From NCBI RefSeq assembly GCF_900215605.1, contig NZ_OBEL01000006.1, forward strand, positions 62,001 through 126,000: a DNA stretch of 64,000 nt. The letters run 5' to 3'. The notes beneath the pieces are model-generated. The model had not been told where the DNA came from. It saw nothing but the letters and a program-made list of their open reading frames with translations, and ran no database searches. Positions 8,752-19,032 of the stretch are shown here, piece by piece; within the stretch, counting starts at the first letter, position 1; each line of letters opens with the position of its first letter. Position numbers and translations under genes: made by a program. Source of the stretch: Cohaesibacter gelatinilyticus (GTDB taxonomy: Bacteria; Pseudomonadota; Alphaproteobacteria; Rhizobiales; Cohaesibacteraceae).

Positions 8752-8763
8752 AGGAGAACTCCT
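8752..8763 (+). promoter_or_regulatory. Ribosome-binding site of rplY within a small hairpin
   Basis: AGGAG (8752-8756) is the Shine-Dalgarno sequence. It can pair perfectly with CTCCT (8759-8763), which abuts the start codon, leaving a two-base loop. With the terminator-like hairpin just upstream, this suggests leader control of L25 synthesis. Confidence 0.4.
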
Positions 8764-9384
8764 ATGGCTGAATTTGAATTCAAAGCTGAACGCCGTGAAC
8801 GAGCCGGTAAGGGGGCTGCCCGTGCACTGCGTCGCGCTGGTCGCGTCCCAGCTGTCATCTATGGTGACAAGAAAGACCCTGTATCCATCTCTCTTCCTTA
8901 CAAGGAAACCGAGCTGCAGATCCAGAAAGGTGGCTTTCTGTCCCACATTCTCACCATTGATGTTGATGGCGAGAAAACTCGCGTGATCCCACGCGACTAC
9001 CAGCTGGATGTCGTTCGCGACTTCCCAATGCATGTCGACTTCCTGCGCGTTTCCAAGTCCACCAAAATCACCGTTGGTGTACATGTGAACTTCATCAACG
9101 AAGAGACCAGCCCAGGCCTGAAACGTGGTGGTGCGCTGAACATCGTTCGTCGTGAAGTCGAAGTTGAGTGCCCGGCTCTCGAAATTCCGGAATCCATCAC
9201 TGTGGATCTGGCTGAAGCAGACATCGGCGATTCCATTCACGTGTCTGCAGTGAAACTGCCAGCAGGCGTGAATCCGACCATCACCGATCGTGACTTCACC
9301 ATTGCAACCATCGCAGCTCCAGCTGGTTACAATGATGACGCCGATGAAGGCGAAAGTGAAGGCGAAGAAGAGTCTGCTGAATAA
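8764..9384 (+). CDS. rplY: 50S ribosomal protein L25, CTC/TL5 type
   Basis: L25 binds 5S rRNA in the large subunit. This is the long CTC form (206 residues): an N-terminal L25 domain ([21 protein letters not shown] and [13 protein letters not shown], ~10-95), then a TL5 beta domain (~100-190) with [18 protein letters not shown] and [12 protein letters not shown]. The C-terminus is a short acidic tail ([16 protein letters not shown]). The gene lies upstream of pth and ychF, a widely conserved order, and is preceded by its own promoter and structured leader. Confidence 0.97.
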   Translation: MAEFEFKAERRERAGKGAARALRRAGRVPAVIYGDKKDPVSISLPYKETELQIQKGGFLSHILTIDVDGEKTRVIPRDYQLDVVRDFPMHVDFLRVSKSTKITVGVHVNFINEETSPGLKRGGALNIVRREVEVECPALEIPESITVDLAEADIGDSIHVSAVKLPAGVNPTITDRDFTIATIAAPAGYNDDADEGESEGEEESAE

Positions 9385-9419
9385 GCTGCTTTGACCCTTA
9401 GGGCCCGGGAGGTTTACCC

Positions 9420-10187
9420 ATGTATCTGCTTGTCGGACTTGGAAATCCCGGGCTCAAATATGCTGGCAACCGTCACAATATCGGCTTCATGGCCATTGAC
9501 GAGATTGCACGCCAGCACAGTTTCGGACCTTGGCGAAAAAAATTCCAGAGCGAGATTTCCGAAGGCCTGATCGCTGGCAAAAAGACACTCTTGCTCAAGC
9601 CGACAACCTATATGAACGAATCCGGTCGTGCGGTTGCGGAAGCCTGTCGTTTCTACAAAATCCCTCCCAAAGATGTGTTTGTCTTTCACGACGAGCTTGA
9701 TCTGAAACCGGGCAAGGTAAAAGCGAAGCTTGGTGGCGGTGCTGCTGGCCACAATGGCTTACGCTCAACCTGCAATCACATCGGCAACGATTATCATCGG
9801 CTTCGCCTTGGAATTGGTCATCCTGGCAAGGATCGCGTTACCCAATGGGTACTTGGCGATTTTGCAAAGGCTGATCAGGAATGGCTGGATCCTCTGCTTG
9901 ATGCGCTGGCTTTCACGGCTCCAAGCATGCTCAGTGGAGACATGGGGCGTTATATGACAGACTTCTCCAAGCGCCTGAATCCACCCACTCCGAAGGCAAC
10001 AAAAAGCAAACCACAACAAAATGCTGCGCTCGCTGGCGAAAATGACGCGAAAGCAGAAGCAGCAGCTGATAAATCCTCTAATTCGAACAAGCAAACCAAC
10101 GCCTCATCAAAAGAAAAGTCTGACAAGGCCCCGAAAAACGCCATGGCAGAAGCGCTGATGAAGCTGGTCTCAAAGCAGAAGGACTAA
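9420..10187 (+). CDS. pth: Peptidyl-tRNA hydrolase with a low-complexity C-terminal extension
   Basis: Pth releases peptides from peptidyl-tRNAs that drop off the ribosome. The core (~1-190) has [20 protein letters not shown] with the catalytic His, [32 protein letters not shown] and AAGHNGLRS. After the core, about 60 residues rich in Lys, Ala, Asn, Ser and Gln form a disordered tail ending in a short helix ([14 protein letters not shown]). Such tails occur in other Rhizobiales Pth proteins but not in the E. coli enzyme. The start follows GGGAGG and lies 35 bases after rplY. Confidence 0.96.
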   Translation: MYLLVGLGNPGLKYAGNRHNIGFMAIDEIARQHSFGPWRKKFQSEISEGLIAGKKTLLLKPTTYMNESGRAVAEACRFYKIPPKDVFVFHDELDLKPGKVKAKLGGGAAGHNGLRSTCNHIGNDYHRLRLGIGHPGKDRVTQWVLGDFAKADQEWLDPLLDALAFTAPSMLSGDMGRYMTDFSKRLNPPTPKATKSKPQQNAALAGENDAKAEAAADKSSNSNKQTNASSKEKSDKAPKNAMAEALMKLVSKQKD

Positions 10188-10191
10188 CCCC

Positions 10192-11289
10192 ATGGGTTTC
10201 AAATGCGGAATTGTGGGCCTGCCCAATGTTGGCAAATCCACCCTGTTCAACGCCCTGACCAAAACGGCAGCCGCTCAGGCCGCCAACTATCCTTTCTGCA
10301 CCATTGAGCCAAATACTGGCGATGTGGCTGTTCCCGACCCCCGCATGACCGCAATTGCGAAGATTGCTGGCTCCAAGGAAATCATCCCAACCCGTCTGAC
10401 CTTTGTGGATATTGCCGGTCTCGTTCGTGGTGCCTCCAAAGGTGAAGGCCTTGGCAACCAGTTCCTGGCCAACATTCGCGAAGTCGATGCAATCGTTCAT
10501 GTTTTGCGTTGCTTTGAAGATGACGACATCACTCATGTTGAAGGCAAGATCGATCCGGTTACAGATGCGGAGACCGTGGAAACAGAATTGATGATTTCAG
10601 ATCTGGAAAGCCTTGAACGCCGTGTCACACCTCTTCGTAAAAAAGGTCAGACAGGCGACAAGGAAGCCAAGGTTCAAGCCGAGCTGATGGATCGCATTCT
10701 AGAACTCCTGCATGACGGCAAACCTGCCCGCATGCTTGATGTATCCGGAGAAGAGCTGAAGGCAGTTCGCGATCTGAACCTGCTCACCACCAAGCCAGTC
10801 CTCTATATTTGTAACGTGGATGAGGAAAGCTCAGGCACCGGCAACGAATTCTCTGCTGCTGTTGAAGAAATGGCAAAGGAACAAGGCGCAGGCACCGTGG
10901 TTATTTCTGCTGCAATTGAAGCAGAAATCTCACAGCTGGACAACGAAGAACAGGAAGAATTCCTGGAGACATTGGGCTTGGAAGAGCCTGGTCTCGATCG
11001 CATGATCCGGGCAGGCTATGACCTTCTTCATCTAATCACATACTTCACCGCCGGACCAAAAGAAACGCGCGCCTGGACGGTAACCAGCGGCTCCAAGGCC
11101 CCTCAGGCTGCAGGGGTCATTCATACTGACTTTGAACGCGGCTTTATTCGCGCCCAAACCATTGCATATAACGATTATGTAGAACTCGGTGGTGAAAGTG
11201 CGGCCAAAGAAGCCGGCAAAGCTCGCGATGAAGGCAAGGAATATATTGTTCAGGACGGCGACGTTATGCTTTTCAAGTTCAACACATGA
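10192..11289 (+). CDS. ychF: Redox-regulated ATPase YchF (Obg family)
   Basis: The 365-residue P-loop protein is of the TRAFAC/Obg class. G1 is [14 protein letters not shown], the G3 region is [20 protein letters not shown], and the G4 position reads YICNVDEE, the change that favours ATP over GTP. A TGS domain closes the C-terminus ([13 protein letters not shown] onward, with [10 protein letters not shown] at the end). The family is linked to ribosome function and oxidative stress response. It starts four bases after the pth stop. Confidence 0.97.
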   Translation: MGFKCGIVGLPNVGKSTLFNALTKTAAAQAANYPFCTIEPNTGDVAVPDPRMTAIAKIAGSKEIIPTRLTFVDIAGLVRGASKGEGLGNQFLANIREVDAIVHVLRCFEDDDITHVEGKIDPVTDAETVETELMISDLESLERRVTPLRKKGQTGDKEAKVQAELMDRILELLHDGKPARMLDVSGEELKAVRDLNLLTTKPVLYICNVDEESSGTGNEFSAAVEEMAKEQGAGTVVISAAIEAEISQLDNEEQEEFLETLGLEEPGLDRMIRAGYDLLHLITYFTAGPKETRAWTVTSGSKAPQAAGVIHTDFERGFIRAQTIAYNDYVELGGESAAKEAGKARDEGKEYIVQDGDVMLFKFNT

Positions 11290-11338
11290 TGAACTCCAAA
11301 GGGCACATTTAACAAACATAGATCTCCGCCAAAGATTG

Positions 11339-11398
11339 AATAGAGACATAAGAAAAGGCCATGCCCAGATTAGCATGGCCTTTTCTTATGTCTCTATT
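11339..11398. terminator. Perfect 26-bp inverted repeat, bidirectional terminator
   Basis: The left arm (11339-11364) and right arm (11373-11398) are perfect reverse complements with an eight-base loop. Each end carries short A or T runs (AAAAGG inside, CTATTATTTT after), so it can terminate ychF on the plus strand and the DUF2892 gene on the minus strand. The stem is much longer than usual for a terminator. Confidence 0.8.
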
Positions 11399-11440
11399 AT
11401 TTTCATGACAAATAATCATGCAACCGTATGAATCGGAAAG

Positions 11441-11635
11441 TCATTCCTTGCTGATCGGGCAGGTATTCAATCCAAGCAAAGGATAGAATGGACAGAATTT
11501 GAACAGACCAGTTGCCAATGGCACAATGCCAATCCAACCCCAAGGTGTCTGCGGCCCAACAAAGACCAGCGCGATCAGTACGATACCAACAATAATGCGA
11601 AGAATGCGGTCAAGACCACCAACATTAACAGACAT
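11441..11635 (-). CDS. DUF2892-family small inner-membrane protein
   Basis: The 64-residue protein has two membrane segments (RILRIIVGIVLIALVFVG and WGWIGIVPLATGLFKF) and the family ending FCPFYPLLGLNTC with two conserved Cys. This domain also occurs fused to rhodanese in YgaP, linked to sulfur chemistry. The neighbouring Crp/Fnr regulator, divided from it by 134 bases on the same strand, makes a regulatory link plausible. Confidence 0.8.
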   Translation of the reverse strand: MSVNVGGLDRILRIIVGIVLIALVFVGPQTPWGWIGIVPLATGLFKFCPFYPLLGLNTCPISKE

Positions 11636-11769
11636 GGGAAACTCCTTTTAGAGCCTATAAGTCACGGCTTGGAAATCTGATAACACAATAAACCAGAAGA
11701 TCAGGAGAGTCCGGTGACCTTGTCACAATAGGTACAGAGCGAACACTGAATTGCGATGTACCAAAAATT

Positions 11770-12429
11770 TCATCGGCACAGTCGTTCCAAAGCAGTTTCA
11801 TCAACAATCAGCACGACACCGCGGCTTGTCCGAACAACACCCTTTTGCGCCATACGCTCCAAGTGGCGTGACACGACTTCACGAGCTGTCCCCAAATCAC
11901 GTGCCAGATCCAGATGCGTAGCTTCAACCCGACCAGTATCATCTTTGCGCATGAGAAGGTTATCGGCAAGACGCACCTCAATCGGTTCAAAAGCAATGCG
12001 CTCAACCGTCTGGGTTATATCCTTCAGTCGTTTGGATATAGACGAGAAAACAAACTTGCGAAAAACAGGGGAAGTGGCCAGAAGCCTGTCGAAACTGGCT
12101 GGGTCCAGAAGCACCCCTTCAATTTCATCTTCCGATATAGCTTCTGCAGAATAAGTCTCTTCTCCCAGCAAATTCAGGCTGGTCTGAATGCATATCTCTC
12201 CAGGGCAAACACGATAAAGGAGCGCTTCTCTACCTTCTTTGGAGACAGATTGAACACGCACCACACCACGACTGAGCAAGAGATAACCCCGGCAACTCTG
12301 TCCCGGTGCAAAAACTTCCGTTCCTTTTGCAATCACAAAGGGCATGGCCTTGGTTGAGAGTAAAGTCCTCGCCTCAGGTTCCAGTTTGGACAGTGCAGGA
12401 TAAAATTGCTCCAAGCTCCTCTGTCCCAT
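11770..12429 (-). CDS. Crp/Fnr-family transcriptional regulator
   Basis: The 219-residue protein has an N-terminal cyclic-nucleotide-binding fold (~20-130) and a C-terminal winged helix with the motif DLARDLGTAREVVSRHLERM. Two Cys-bearing segments stand out, PGQSCRGYLL and CPGEICIQTSLN, which could sense redox or sulfide instead of a cyclic nucleotide. There is no FNR-type N-terminal Cys cluster. It lies upstream of the DUF2892 gene on the same strand, an arrangement common in Alphaproteobacteria. The signal is inferred. Confidence 0.85.
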   Translation of the reverse strand: MGQRSLEQFYPALSKLEPEARTLLSTKAMPFVIAKGTEVFAPGQSCRGYLLLSRGVVRVQSVSKEGREALLYRVCPGEICIQTSLNLLGEETYSAEAISEDEIEGVLLDPASFDRLLATSPVFRKFVFSSISKRLKDITQTVERIAFEPIEVRLADNLLMRKDDTGRVEATHLDLARDLGTAREVVSRHLERMAQKGVVRTSRGVVLIVDETALERLCR

Positions 12430-12496
12430 AATGCCCTCTCCTATTCATACTGTGCGTGCATCAAGAGCCTATTCAATGGTTCTCAATCGTCAACCC

Positions 12497-13042
12497 TTAC
12501 AAGCCTTCAAATGCCACCAGAGTGTGGACCTGAACGTCTTTTTCACGCAACAAATCAGCCCCCCTCAAATCCGGTAGATCGATGACAAAAGCAGCAGCGA
12601 TAATTTCACCACCGACATGATTGACCAGATCAACACCTGCAGACGCGGTACCGCCTGTTGCGATCAAATCATCCAACAACAAAACCCGCTCACCTGGTTG
12701 AATCGCATCCTTGTGCAATTCGATCCGATCAGTGCCATATTCCAGCTCATAATCCTGACCAACCACCTCACCGGGCAATTTACCTTGCTTGCGTATTGGC
12801 ACAAAACCAACACCCAACAGATCCGCAACAGCGCCACCAAAAATGAAGCCACGAGCCTCGATACCGACAACTTTATCAATCTTCTGATCAAGAAAGGGAG
12901 CAGCCAATTGTCGCACGGCTTGCCGGAACCCCGGACCGTGGGCAATGAGGGTGGAAATATCACGAAAGATGATACCGGTTTTGGGATAATCCGGAATGGA
13001 ACGGATGATCTTTTTAAGATCCATCACAGCAGCTTCACTCAT
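12497..13042 (-). CDS. apt: Adenine phosphoribosyltransferase
   Basis: Apt salvages adenine with PRPP to give AMP. The 181 residues match the family. Motifs: IRSIPDYPKTGIIFRDIS at the N-terminus, VVGIEARGFIFGGAVADLLG, RKQGKLPGEVVGQDYELEYG (the flexible loop) and the PRPP site LLLDDLIATGGTASAGVDLV. It stands alone between the Crp/Fnr gene and the petABC operon. Confidence 0.96.
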   Translation of the reverse strand: MSEAAVMDLKKIIRSIPDYPKTGIIFRDISTLIAHGPGFRQAVRQLAAPFLDQKIDKVVGIEARGFIFGGAVADLLGVGFVPIRKQGKLPGEVVGQDYELEYGTDRIELHKDAIQPGERVLLLDDLIATGGTASAGVDLVNHVGGEIIAAAFVIDLPDLRGADLLREKDVQVHTLVAFEGL

Positions 13043-13300
13043 AGCTGAGTCCTTTTCTTACAATACACGGCCAACGATGACATGAGGCCTCGCTGCCAGA
13101 TCTGGATCACGCTTTTCCGGCACAGTCATGATGTGCAAATTTCAAAGCATCTTGCAAAACTTGCAGATCATAAAGACCGGATCCATCGATAAATCCCCAA
13201 CATACTTCTGCCAGATGATCATATCTCCTGGCAAATTTCAGTCTCTATTGGGTTAAATCATCTCGGCACCCTCAGCAAAAGACCAGAACAGCACTTTCCA
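13043..13300. other. Intergenic region upstream of apt
   Basis: No gene is supported here. It should hold the apt promoter (minus strand), and ends at the petC terminator. Confidence 0.5.
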
Positions 13301-13329
13301 TAAAAAAAGGGCTCATGAAGAGCCCTTTT
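13301..13329 (-). terminator. Rho-independent terminator of the petABC operon
   Basis: AAGGGCT / AGCCCTT arms around CATGAAG form a perfect stem. On the minus strand the stem is followed by TTTTTTTA. It lies 25 bases beyond the petC stop. Confidence 0.88.
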
Positions 13330-13353
13330 CGCTATTCTTATAATGGCTTGCCA

Positions 13354-14226
13354 TTAGTGATCTACATCAGACCAGACACGCTTCTTGGTAAAATACAGCA
13401 GACCTGCAAAGATCACCAGGAAGATCAGAGCATTCACACCAACGCGCTTGCGCTGTTCCAGCTTGGGCTCGGCGGCCCACATCAGAAAGGCAGAAACGTC
13501 TTTGGCATACTGCTCTTTGGTCATTGGAGACCCATCGGTATATTCCACCAACTCATCATCAAGCGGTGGAGCCATAGCCAATGCATTGCCTGCAATGAAG
13601 TTGGGATTATAGTTCAAATCCCCTACATCAACGCCTTCCGGCGCCTCTTCATAACCAGTCAACAGAGCATAAAGATAATCTGGCCCATATTCCTGATAAG
13701 CCGTCACCGTGTGCCAAACCATGCGGACCAGATCGGTCAGAGGTTCAATACCGGTATCTGGTCCCATGGAACCTGCACGGGCTTTCGCGATCAGGGACAA
13801 ATCAGGTGGATAAGCACCACCATTTGCAGACTTGGCAGCCTGAACGTTTGGATATGGAGATGGGAAGGTATCAAATGGCTTGGCTGCACGGGTGAACATT
13901 TCACCCTCATCATCCGGGCCATCTTCTACTTCATATTCAGCTGCCAGAGCCTTGATCTGATCAGGGTTATACCCCAAAGCACCATCTTCACCCAGATTGC
14001 GGAACGCAATATATTCAAGTGAATGGCAAGAGGAACAAACCTCTTTATAGACCTGGAAGCCACGCTGCAGTTGAGCCTTGTCATACTTGCCCAATGGGCC
14101 AGAGAAAGACCAGTCCTGCTTTTCAAAGTGTTTGCCGCCACCTGCAGCCATGGCACCACCAGCAGAAACTGTCAGTGCACAAGCTGCAACGAGCGCGCGA
14201 ACCGTATTTTTGGTCAGCGTAATCAT
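13354..14226 (-). CDS. petC: Cytochrome c1 of the cytochrome bc1 complex
   Basis: The 290-residue protein starts with a signal peptide (ALVAACALTVSAGGAMA). It carries the heme c motif CSSCH at residues 64-68, the axial-Met region AGNALAMAPPLDDE, and a C-terminal anchor (VNALIFLVIFAGLLYFTKK). Cytochrome c1 takes electrons from the Rieske protein and passes them to soluble or membrane cytochromes c on the periplasmic side. It is the last gene of petA-petB-petC, 21 bases after petB, and is followed by a strong terminator. Confidence 0.96.
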   Translation of the reverse strand: MITLTKNTVRALVAACALTVSAGGAMAAGGGKHFEKQDWSFSGPLGKYDKAQLQRGFQVYKEVCSSCHSLEYIAFRNLGEDGALGYNPDQIKALAAEYEVEDGPDDEGEMFTRAAKPFDTFPSPYPNVQAAKSANGGAYPPDLSLIAKARAGSMGPDTGIEPLTDLVRMVWHTVTAYQEYGPDYLYALLTGYEEAPEGVDVGDLNYNPNFIAGNALAMAPPLDDELVEYTDGSPMTKEQYAKDVSAFLMWAAEPKLEQRKRVGVNALIFLVIFAGLLYFTKKRVWSDVDH

Positions 14227-14247
14227 CGGTTTCCCTTTCCTCGCTCG

Positions 14248-15495
14248 TTATTCGGCTGCAGCGGAAGATCCGCCTTTTTTAGCCAAAACAGCCTCGGAAA
14301 TCGAATTCGGCAATGGCTTCGGCTTCTCGATCAGGCCCAGAACAGGAAGAATGATCAGGAAGTGAGCAAAGTACCAAACTGTTGCGATACGAGACGCGGT
14401 AACATAGCCGCCTTCTGCAGGCTTGGCACCCAGCCAACCCAGTGTCAGACAGACAAAGACGAAAATCCAGAAGAACTGCTTGCCAAGCGGACGATAGGTG
14501 TTGGAACGAACCTTGGATGTATCCAGCCAAGGCAGAACGAACAACACGGCAATCGCACCGAACATCAGCAGAACGCCACCCAGTTTATCCGGTACAGCGC
14601 GCAGGATCGCGTAGAATGGAAGGAAATACCACTCAGGAACGATATGTGCAGGCGTTACCAGCGGATCAGCAGGGATGTAGTTGTCAGGGTGACCCATGAA
14701 GTTAGGCACCATGAAGGTCATCCATGCAAAGAAGATCAGGAACAGGATGATCGCATACAGATCTTTGATGGTGTAGTAAGGCGTGAAAGCAACCGAATCC
14801 TGCTTGTCTTTTGGCTCAACACCGGTCGGGTTGTTGTTGCCTGCTTCATGGAACGCCCAGATATGCAGACCAACAATCGCGGCCAGCATGAATGGCAGCA
14901 GATAATGCAGAGAGAAGAAACGGTTGAGGGTCGGGTTATCTACCGCAAAACCACCCCACAGCAATTCAACAATTGGATCACCAACGATTGGGAAAGCTGA
15001 GAACAGGTTGGTAATAACGGTCGCACCCCAGAAGGACATCTGTCCCCATGGCAGAACGTAACCCATGAAGCCGGTAGCCATCATCAGCAGGAAGATGACA
15101 ACACCCAAAATCCAGACAACTTCACGTGGCTCCTTGTAGGAACCATAGTAGATGCCACGCATGATATGGATGTAGACGGCAATGAAGAACATGGAAGCAC
15201 CATTGGCGTGCAGGTAACGCAACATCCAGCCCCAGTTCACATCGCGCATGATGTGCTCAACAGATGAGAACGCCATGGCAGTGTTGGGGGTATAATGCAT
15301 AACCAGAACGACACCGGTGAGGATCTGGGCGACAAGGCAAATAGCCAGGATGCCACCGAAGGTCCACCAATAGTTCAGATTTTTTGGTACAGGGTAAGCA
15401 ATGAAAGAGGAATGCACGAGGCCTGCGATTGGCAGACGGCGCTCCATCCACTTCATTACGCCATTTTGCGGCTGGTACGTAGAATGTCCGCTCAT
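14248..15495 (-). CDS. petB: Cytochrome b of the cytochrome bc1 complex
   Basis: The 415-residue protein has eight membrane segments. It binds two b hemes through paired His ([20 protein letters not shown] and [19 protein letters not shown]). The quinol-oxidation motif [12 protein letters not shown] is present. It oxidises ubiquinol at Qo and reduces quinone at Qi. The N-terminal segment [20 protein letters not shown] is typical of alphaproteobacterial cytochrome b. It lies between petA and petC. Confidence 0.97.
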   Translation of the reverse strand: MSGHSTYQPQNGVMKWMERRLPIAGLVHSSFIAYPVPKNLNYWWTFGGILAICLVAQILTGVVLVMHYTPNTAMAFSSVEHIMRDVNWGWMLRYLHANGASMFFIAVYIHIMRGIYYGSYKEPREVVWILGVVIFLLMMATGFMGYVLPWGQMSFWGATVITNLFSAFPIVGDPIVELLWGGFAVDNPTLNRFFSLHYLLPFMLAAIVGLHIWAFHEAGNNNPTGVEPKDKQDSVAFTPYYTIKDLYAIILFLIFFAWMTFMVPNFMGHPDNYIPADPLVTPAHIVPEWYFLPFYAILRAVPDKLGGVLLMFGAIAVLFVLPWLDTSKVRSNTYRPLGKQFFWIFVFVCLTLGWLGAKPAEGGYVTASRIATVWYFAHFLIILPVLGLIEKPKPLPNSISEAVLAKKGGSSAAAE

Positions 15496-15525
15496 GACTG
15501 GTCTCCTTAGAGGTCTGGTCGGACG

Positions 15526-16050
15526 TTAGCCGATTTTGATAAGGGTATCGGAAACGAACTCATAGGGAGGGAGTTCAAGGTTCAGCGGAGCCGGACCTTT
15601 GCGAATACGGCCTGCGGTATCATAGTGAGAACCATGGCATGGACAGAACCAGCCATCATAATCACCAGCATCGCCCAAAGGAACACATCCCAGGTGAGTA
15701 CAGATACCAATCTGAATCAGCCACTGCTCTTTACCTGGTTTTGTACGTTCTTCGTCGGTTTGCGGATCAATCAAGGTCGCAACATCAACAGCTTTCGCTT
15801 CTTCGATATCTTTAGGTGTACGATACCGGATGAAAATCGGCTTGCCGCGCCATTTAACAGTTACGCTTTGACCTTCTTCGATGGAAGAAAGGTCAACTTC
15901 GATAGAAGCAAGCGCCAGTGCGGAAGCATCGGGATTCATCTGGTCAATAAACGGCCAAGCAAGCGCAGCTGCGCCAACGGCCCCAAACGCTCCAGTCGCA
16001 ATATACAAAAAGTCGCGACGGGTTGGTTCTGCCTTTTCGCTGGTAGCCAA
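15526..16050 (-). CDS. petA: Rieske iron-sulfur subunit of the cytochrome bc1 complex
   Basis: The 174-residue protein has a Tat-type N-terminus ([20 protein letters not shown]) that stays as a membrane anchor. Its 2Fe-2S cluster ligands are CTHLGC and CPCHGSHYD. It shuttles electrons from quinol at cytochrome b to cytochrome c1. It is first in petABC, so the operon promoter must lie upstream of 16050. Confidence 0.97.
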   Translation of the reverse strand: MATSEKAEPTRRDFLYIATGAFGAVGAAALAWPFIDQMNPDASALALASIEVDLSSIEEGQSVTVKWRGKPIFIRYRTPKDIEEAKAVDVATLIDPQTDEERTKPGKEQWLIQIGICTHLGCVPLGDAGDYDGWFCPCHGSHYDTAGRIRKGPAPLNLELPPYEFVSDTLIKIG

Positions 16051-16480
16051 GGCTAGGTCCTCTCGAAACCAGTGTCCTATTCCCAGCTCGTCACCTCATC
16101 TGGCAATCTTCTTGGAGGGAAGTGCCAAACCCCTCAATGGCAGACGAGCCAATTCAATCAGTTTCAAACATGCTGAAACTTTGCGGGTCTCTTTTTGCAT
16201 TGAAAAGTCCACTTGTCCAGTCTGACCGTTGAAACTTGGGCCATTTGTCGCAAAAACAAGCTCACACATTGGTCTTAATACGTCACTGGAAGACAGAATG
16301 GATCGCTCGTGCACAGGTATCGGAGATAAATGCCTGCTACTCATTGCCACACAAACCATGAAATCAAAGAGCCGGGAACAAAAAATGCCGCTCCCGGACC
16401 TGTGAACCAGATCAACGGAAGCAGCATCTCTCTTATTGCACTTCTATTCCCTCCAGGCAAACCTAAGGGAAAATGCTGAT
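16051..16480. other. Promoter region of petABC and downstream flank of the ABC exporter gene
   Basis: These 430 bases have no convincing gene. An 87-codon minus-strand frame (16096-16359) has no recognisable domain and looks like chance. The petABC promoter is expected near 16060-16150. A CCGGGA / TCCCGG pair at 16372-16397 may belong to the end of the ABC exporter transcript. Confidence 0.5.
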
Positions 16481-18304
16481 TTATCCAATGAATCCACCAG
16501 ATTGCCGTTGCCAAAGTGAAGCATAAAGGCCTTCTTGAGCCAACAATTCCTCGTGGCTGCCTTGCTCGATAATCTTCCCATCTTCCATCACGATCAAGCG
16601 GTCCATACTGGCGATGGTCGACAGACGATGGGCTATGGCAACAACCGTTTTCCCATCCATCAGATGGTCCAGACTGTCCTGAATGGCCGCCTCAACCTCC
16701 GAATCCAGAGCGGATGTTGCTTCATCCAGAATCAGAATTGGCGCATTTTTCAACAGCACACGGGCAATAGCGATTCGCTGACGTTGACCACCAGATAATT
16801 TCACCCCGCGCTCACCCACCTGTGCATCAAAGCCCTTGTTACCTTGTGCATCGACAAGACTATCAATGAAGTCAAGCGCCTGAGCTCTGCGTGCAGCTTC
16901 AACAGCTTCATCCAGTTCAGCCCCTTCTCGACCATAAACTATGTTATCCAGAACAGAACGATGCAAAAGCGAAGTATCCTGCGTCACCACACCTATCTGA
17001 GAGCGAAGGCTATCCTGTTGCAAGGCAGTCACATCCTGCCCATCCACGCTGATACGACCCTTGTCGAGATCATAGAAGCGTAACAACAGATTGATGAGAG
17101 TGGACTTACCCGCACCGGAGCGACCGACCAAGCCTACTTTCTCGCCCGGTTTGATTGTCAGGCTCAATCCATCAATGACCGGCTCATCCTTGCCATAATT
17201 GAAGGACACCTGATCAAAGTTGATCTCCCCTTGCTGAACTGCCAAAGGCTTCGCATCAACTTTATCCAAAACAATCTGAGGCTGAGCAATCGTCTTGATA
17301 CCGTCCTGAACGGTACCGACATTCTCAAACAGACCGCCAACTTCCCACAAGATCCATTCGGACATGCCGCGCAAACGCAGAACGAGACCCGTGGCAACAG
17401 CAATCTCTCCAGGACCGACCATTTCCCCCTGCCAGTAATAGATTGCCGCTGCAACGGTTCCAGCAAGCAGCAATTGGTTGATGACTTTCAGGCAAATTTG
17501 CAACTTGGTTACAAGACGCATCTGTTGATAGACGGTTCCCATGAAACCCTTCATCGATTGCCGGGCATAAGTCTCTTCTCTTTCGGCGTGTGAAAAAAGC
17601 TTTACAACAGAAATATTCGAATAGGCATCAACGATATTCCCCATCATTGTGGAACGTGCATCCGCCTGCTCTCGCGAAACATCGCGAAGCTTGGGTACGA
17701 AATATGTCAGCGTCGCCAGATAGGCCAGCAGCCACAAGAAGAGAGGAACAGCCATTTGCCATTGGGTCTCACCCACCAGAAACAGGGCGGAGACGAAATA
17801 TACACTGACAAACACAAAGACATCCGCAATGCGTGAAATCACTTCACGCACGGCAAGGGCTGTTTGCATCAGCTTCTGCGCCACACGTCCGGCAAATTCG
17901 TCCTGATAGAATGTCATGGACTGACGAAGCAAATAACGATGCACCCGCCAGCGGATCGACATGGGATAGTTGCCGATGATGGTCTGATGAAACAGAAACT
18001 GCCAAAGGAATTCCAGAAGCGGAAAAATCAATAACAAGACAATACCCATCCAGATCAGAGCATCACCATGTTCGGTAAAAAATTGAGATCGTTCGGTCTC
18101 TGAAAACCAATTGATCAGATCACCGACATATCCGTAGAGCTTGACCTCAATAACGGCAATGATCGCGCTAAGAACGGACATGACGACCATATAAGGCGCA
18201 ACCGGCTTCGTGTAATGCCAGCAAAAAGCCCAAAAGCTTTTAGGCGGTTGTTCCAAACCACCACTTGCGAATGGATTGACCAGTTTCTCAAAAAAGGAAA
18301 ACAT
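16481..18304 (-). CDS. ABC exporter, fused permease and ATPase
   Basis: The 607-residue half-transporter has a six-helix exporter domain (~20-330) and an ATPase domain (~360-600). Walker A is VGRSGAGKSTLINLL, the signature is LSGGQRQRIAIARVLL, and Walker B is ILILDEATSALD. It most resembles the MsbA/multidrug class; the cargo is unknown. The frame extends 69 codons upstream, but the ATG at 18304 starts at the family-like FSFFEKLVNPFASGG. It is divergent from trmL. Confidence 0.9.
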   Translation of the reverse strand: MFSFFEKLVNPFASGGLEQPPKSFWAFCWHYTKPVAPYMVVMSVLSAIIAVIEVKLYGYVGDLINWFSETERSQFFTEHGDALIWMGIVLLLIFPLLEFLWQFLFHQTIIGNYPMSIRWRVHRYLLRQSMTFYQDEFAGRVAQKLMQTALAVREVISRIADVFVFVSVYFVSALFLVGETQWQMAVPLFLWLLAYLATLTYFVPKLRDVSREQADARSTMMGNIVDAYSNISVVKLFSHAEREETYARQSMKGFMGTVYQQMRLVTKLQICLKVINQLLLAGTVAAAIYYWQGEMVGPGEIAVATGLVLRLRGMSEWILWEVGGLFENVGTVQDGIKTIAQPQIVLDKVDAKPLAVQQGEINFDQVSFNYGKDEPVIDGLSLTIKPGEKVGLVGRSGAGKSTLINLLLRFYDLDKGRISVDGQDVTALQQDSLRSQIGVVTQDTSLLHRSVLDNIVYGREGAELDEAVEAARRAQALDFIDSLVDAQGNKGFDAQVGERGVKLSGGQRQRIAIARVLLKNAPILILDEATSALDSEVEAAIQDSLDHLMDGKTVVAIAHRLSTIASMDRLIVMEDGKIIEQGSHEELLAQEGLYASLWQRQSGGFIG

Positions 18305-18546
18305 CACTTCTATCCAGATACTAAATATGGGCTTGAGAACAGAACCAGTGGAGAAAAGCAGGTTCTGACACCGTTTGAGAATCAAACAGCTGTCCAGAAT
18401 ATCACAAACTTGAGATACCTCCTCACCAATCTGATGAGAAGGAAATTCTTCCCAAAGCTGTGACAAATTTGCATAGACATGAATGTCACAAAGCTTGGCC
18501 AAAATTGGCATTGCCTTTCACAAGAAACTGCGGCAAATCTTCTGTC

Positions 18547-19032
18547 ATGAATGACACAATTTCTAAAAGCGCCATCTCGATCGCGCTTTATCAGCCAGAT
18601 ATTCCACAAAATACCGGCACCATCCTGCGTATGGCCGCCTGTCTGGATTTGCATGCCCATATCATTGAACCCTGTGGTTTTGCCCTGAATGACCGAACCC
18701 TGCGCCGTGCCGGCATGGATTATCTGGATCGCTCCACCTATACCAAGCATCTGTCCTGGTCCCATTTCCTGGAATGGACCGAGAGTGAGAGCCGCCGTCT
18801 TGTTCTGGCCACCACCAAAGCCAGCCATGCCTTCACCGATCTTGATTATTTGCCAAATGATATCTTGCTCTTTGGCCGCGAGTCGGTCGGCGTGCCAGAG
18901 AATGTTCATGAACGCGCAGACGAGCGCATCACTATCCCGATGCGAGAGGGCGAACGCTCCCTCAATCTTGCTATTTCCACTGCAATGGTCGCTTCCGAGG
19001 CCTTGCGTCAATTGAAAGCTTTTCCATCATGA
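18547..19032 (+). CDS. trmL: tRNA (cytidine/uridine-34 2'-O)-methyltransferase
   Basis: The 161-residue SPOUT enzyme methylates the wobble ribose of tRNA-Leu. Motif 1 is [19 protein letters not shown]. The knot region reads [12 protein letters not shown], then [20 protein letters not shown]. The ATG at 18547 matches the short N-terminus of the family; an in-frame start 29 codons earlier adds an unrelated basic segment. It overlaps hemF by four bases. Confidence 0.93.
   Translation: MNDTISKSAISIALYQPDIPQNTGTILRMAACLDLHAHIIEPCGFALNDRTLRRAGMDYLDRSTYTKHLSWSHFLEWTESESRRLVLATTKASHAFTDLDYLPNDILLFGRESVGVPENVHERADERITIPMREGERSLNLAISTAMVASEALRQLKAFPS

Noticed and set aside
13315..15000. Long plus-strand frames opposite petC and petB
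   Set aside because: They mirror real genes with clear heme-binding motifs and give no domain of their own.
16096..16359. 87-codon minus-strand frame upstream of petA
   Set aside because: It lies in the promoter region, has no ribosome site or known motif, and is low in coding-like composition.
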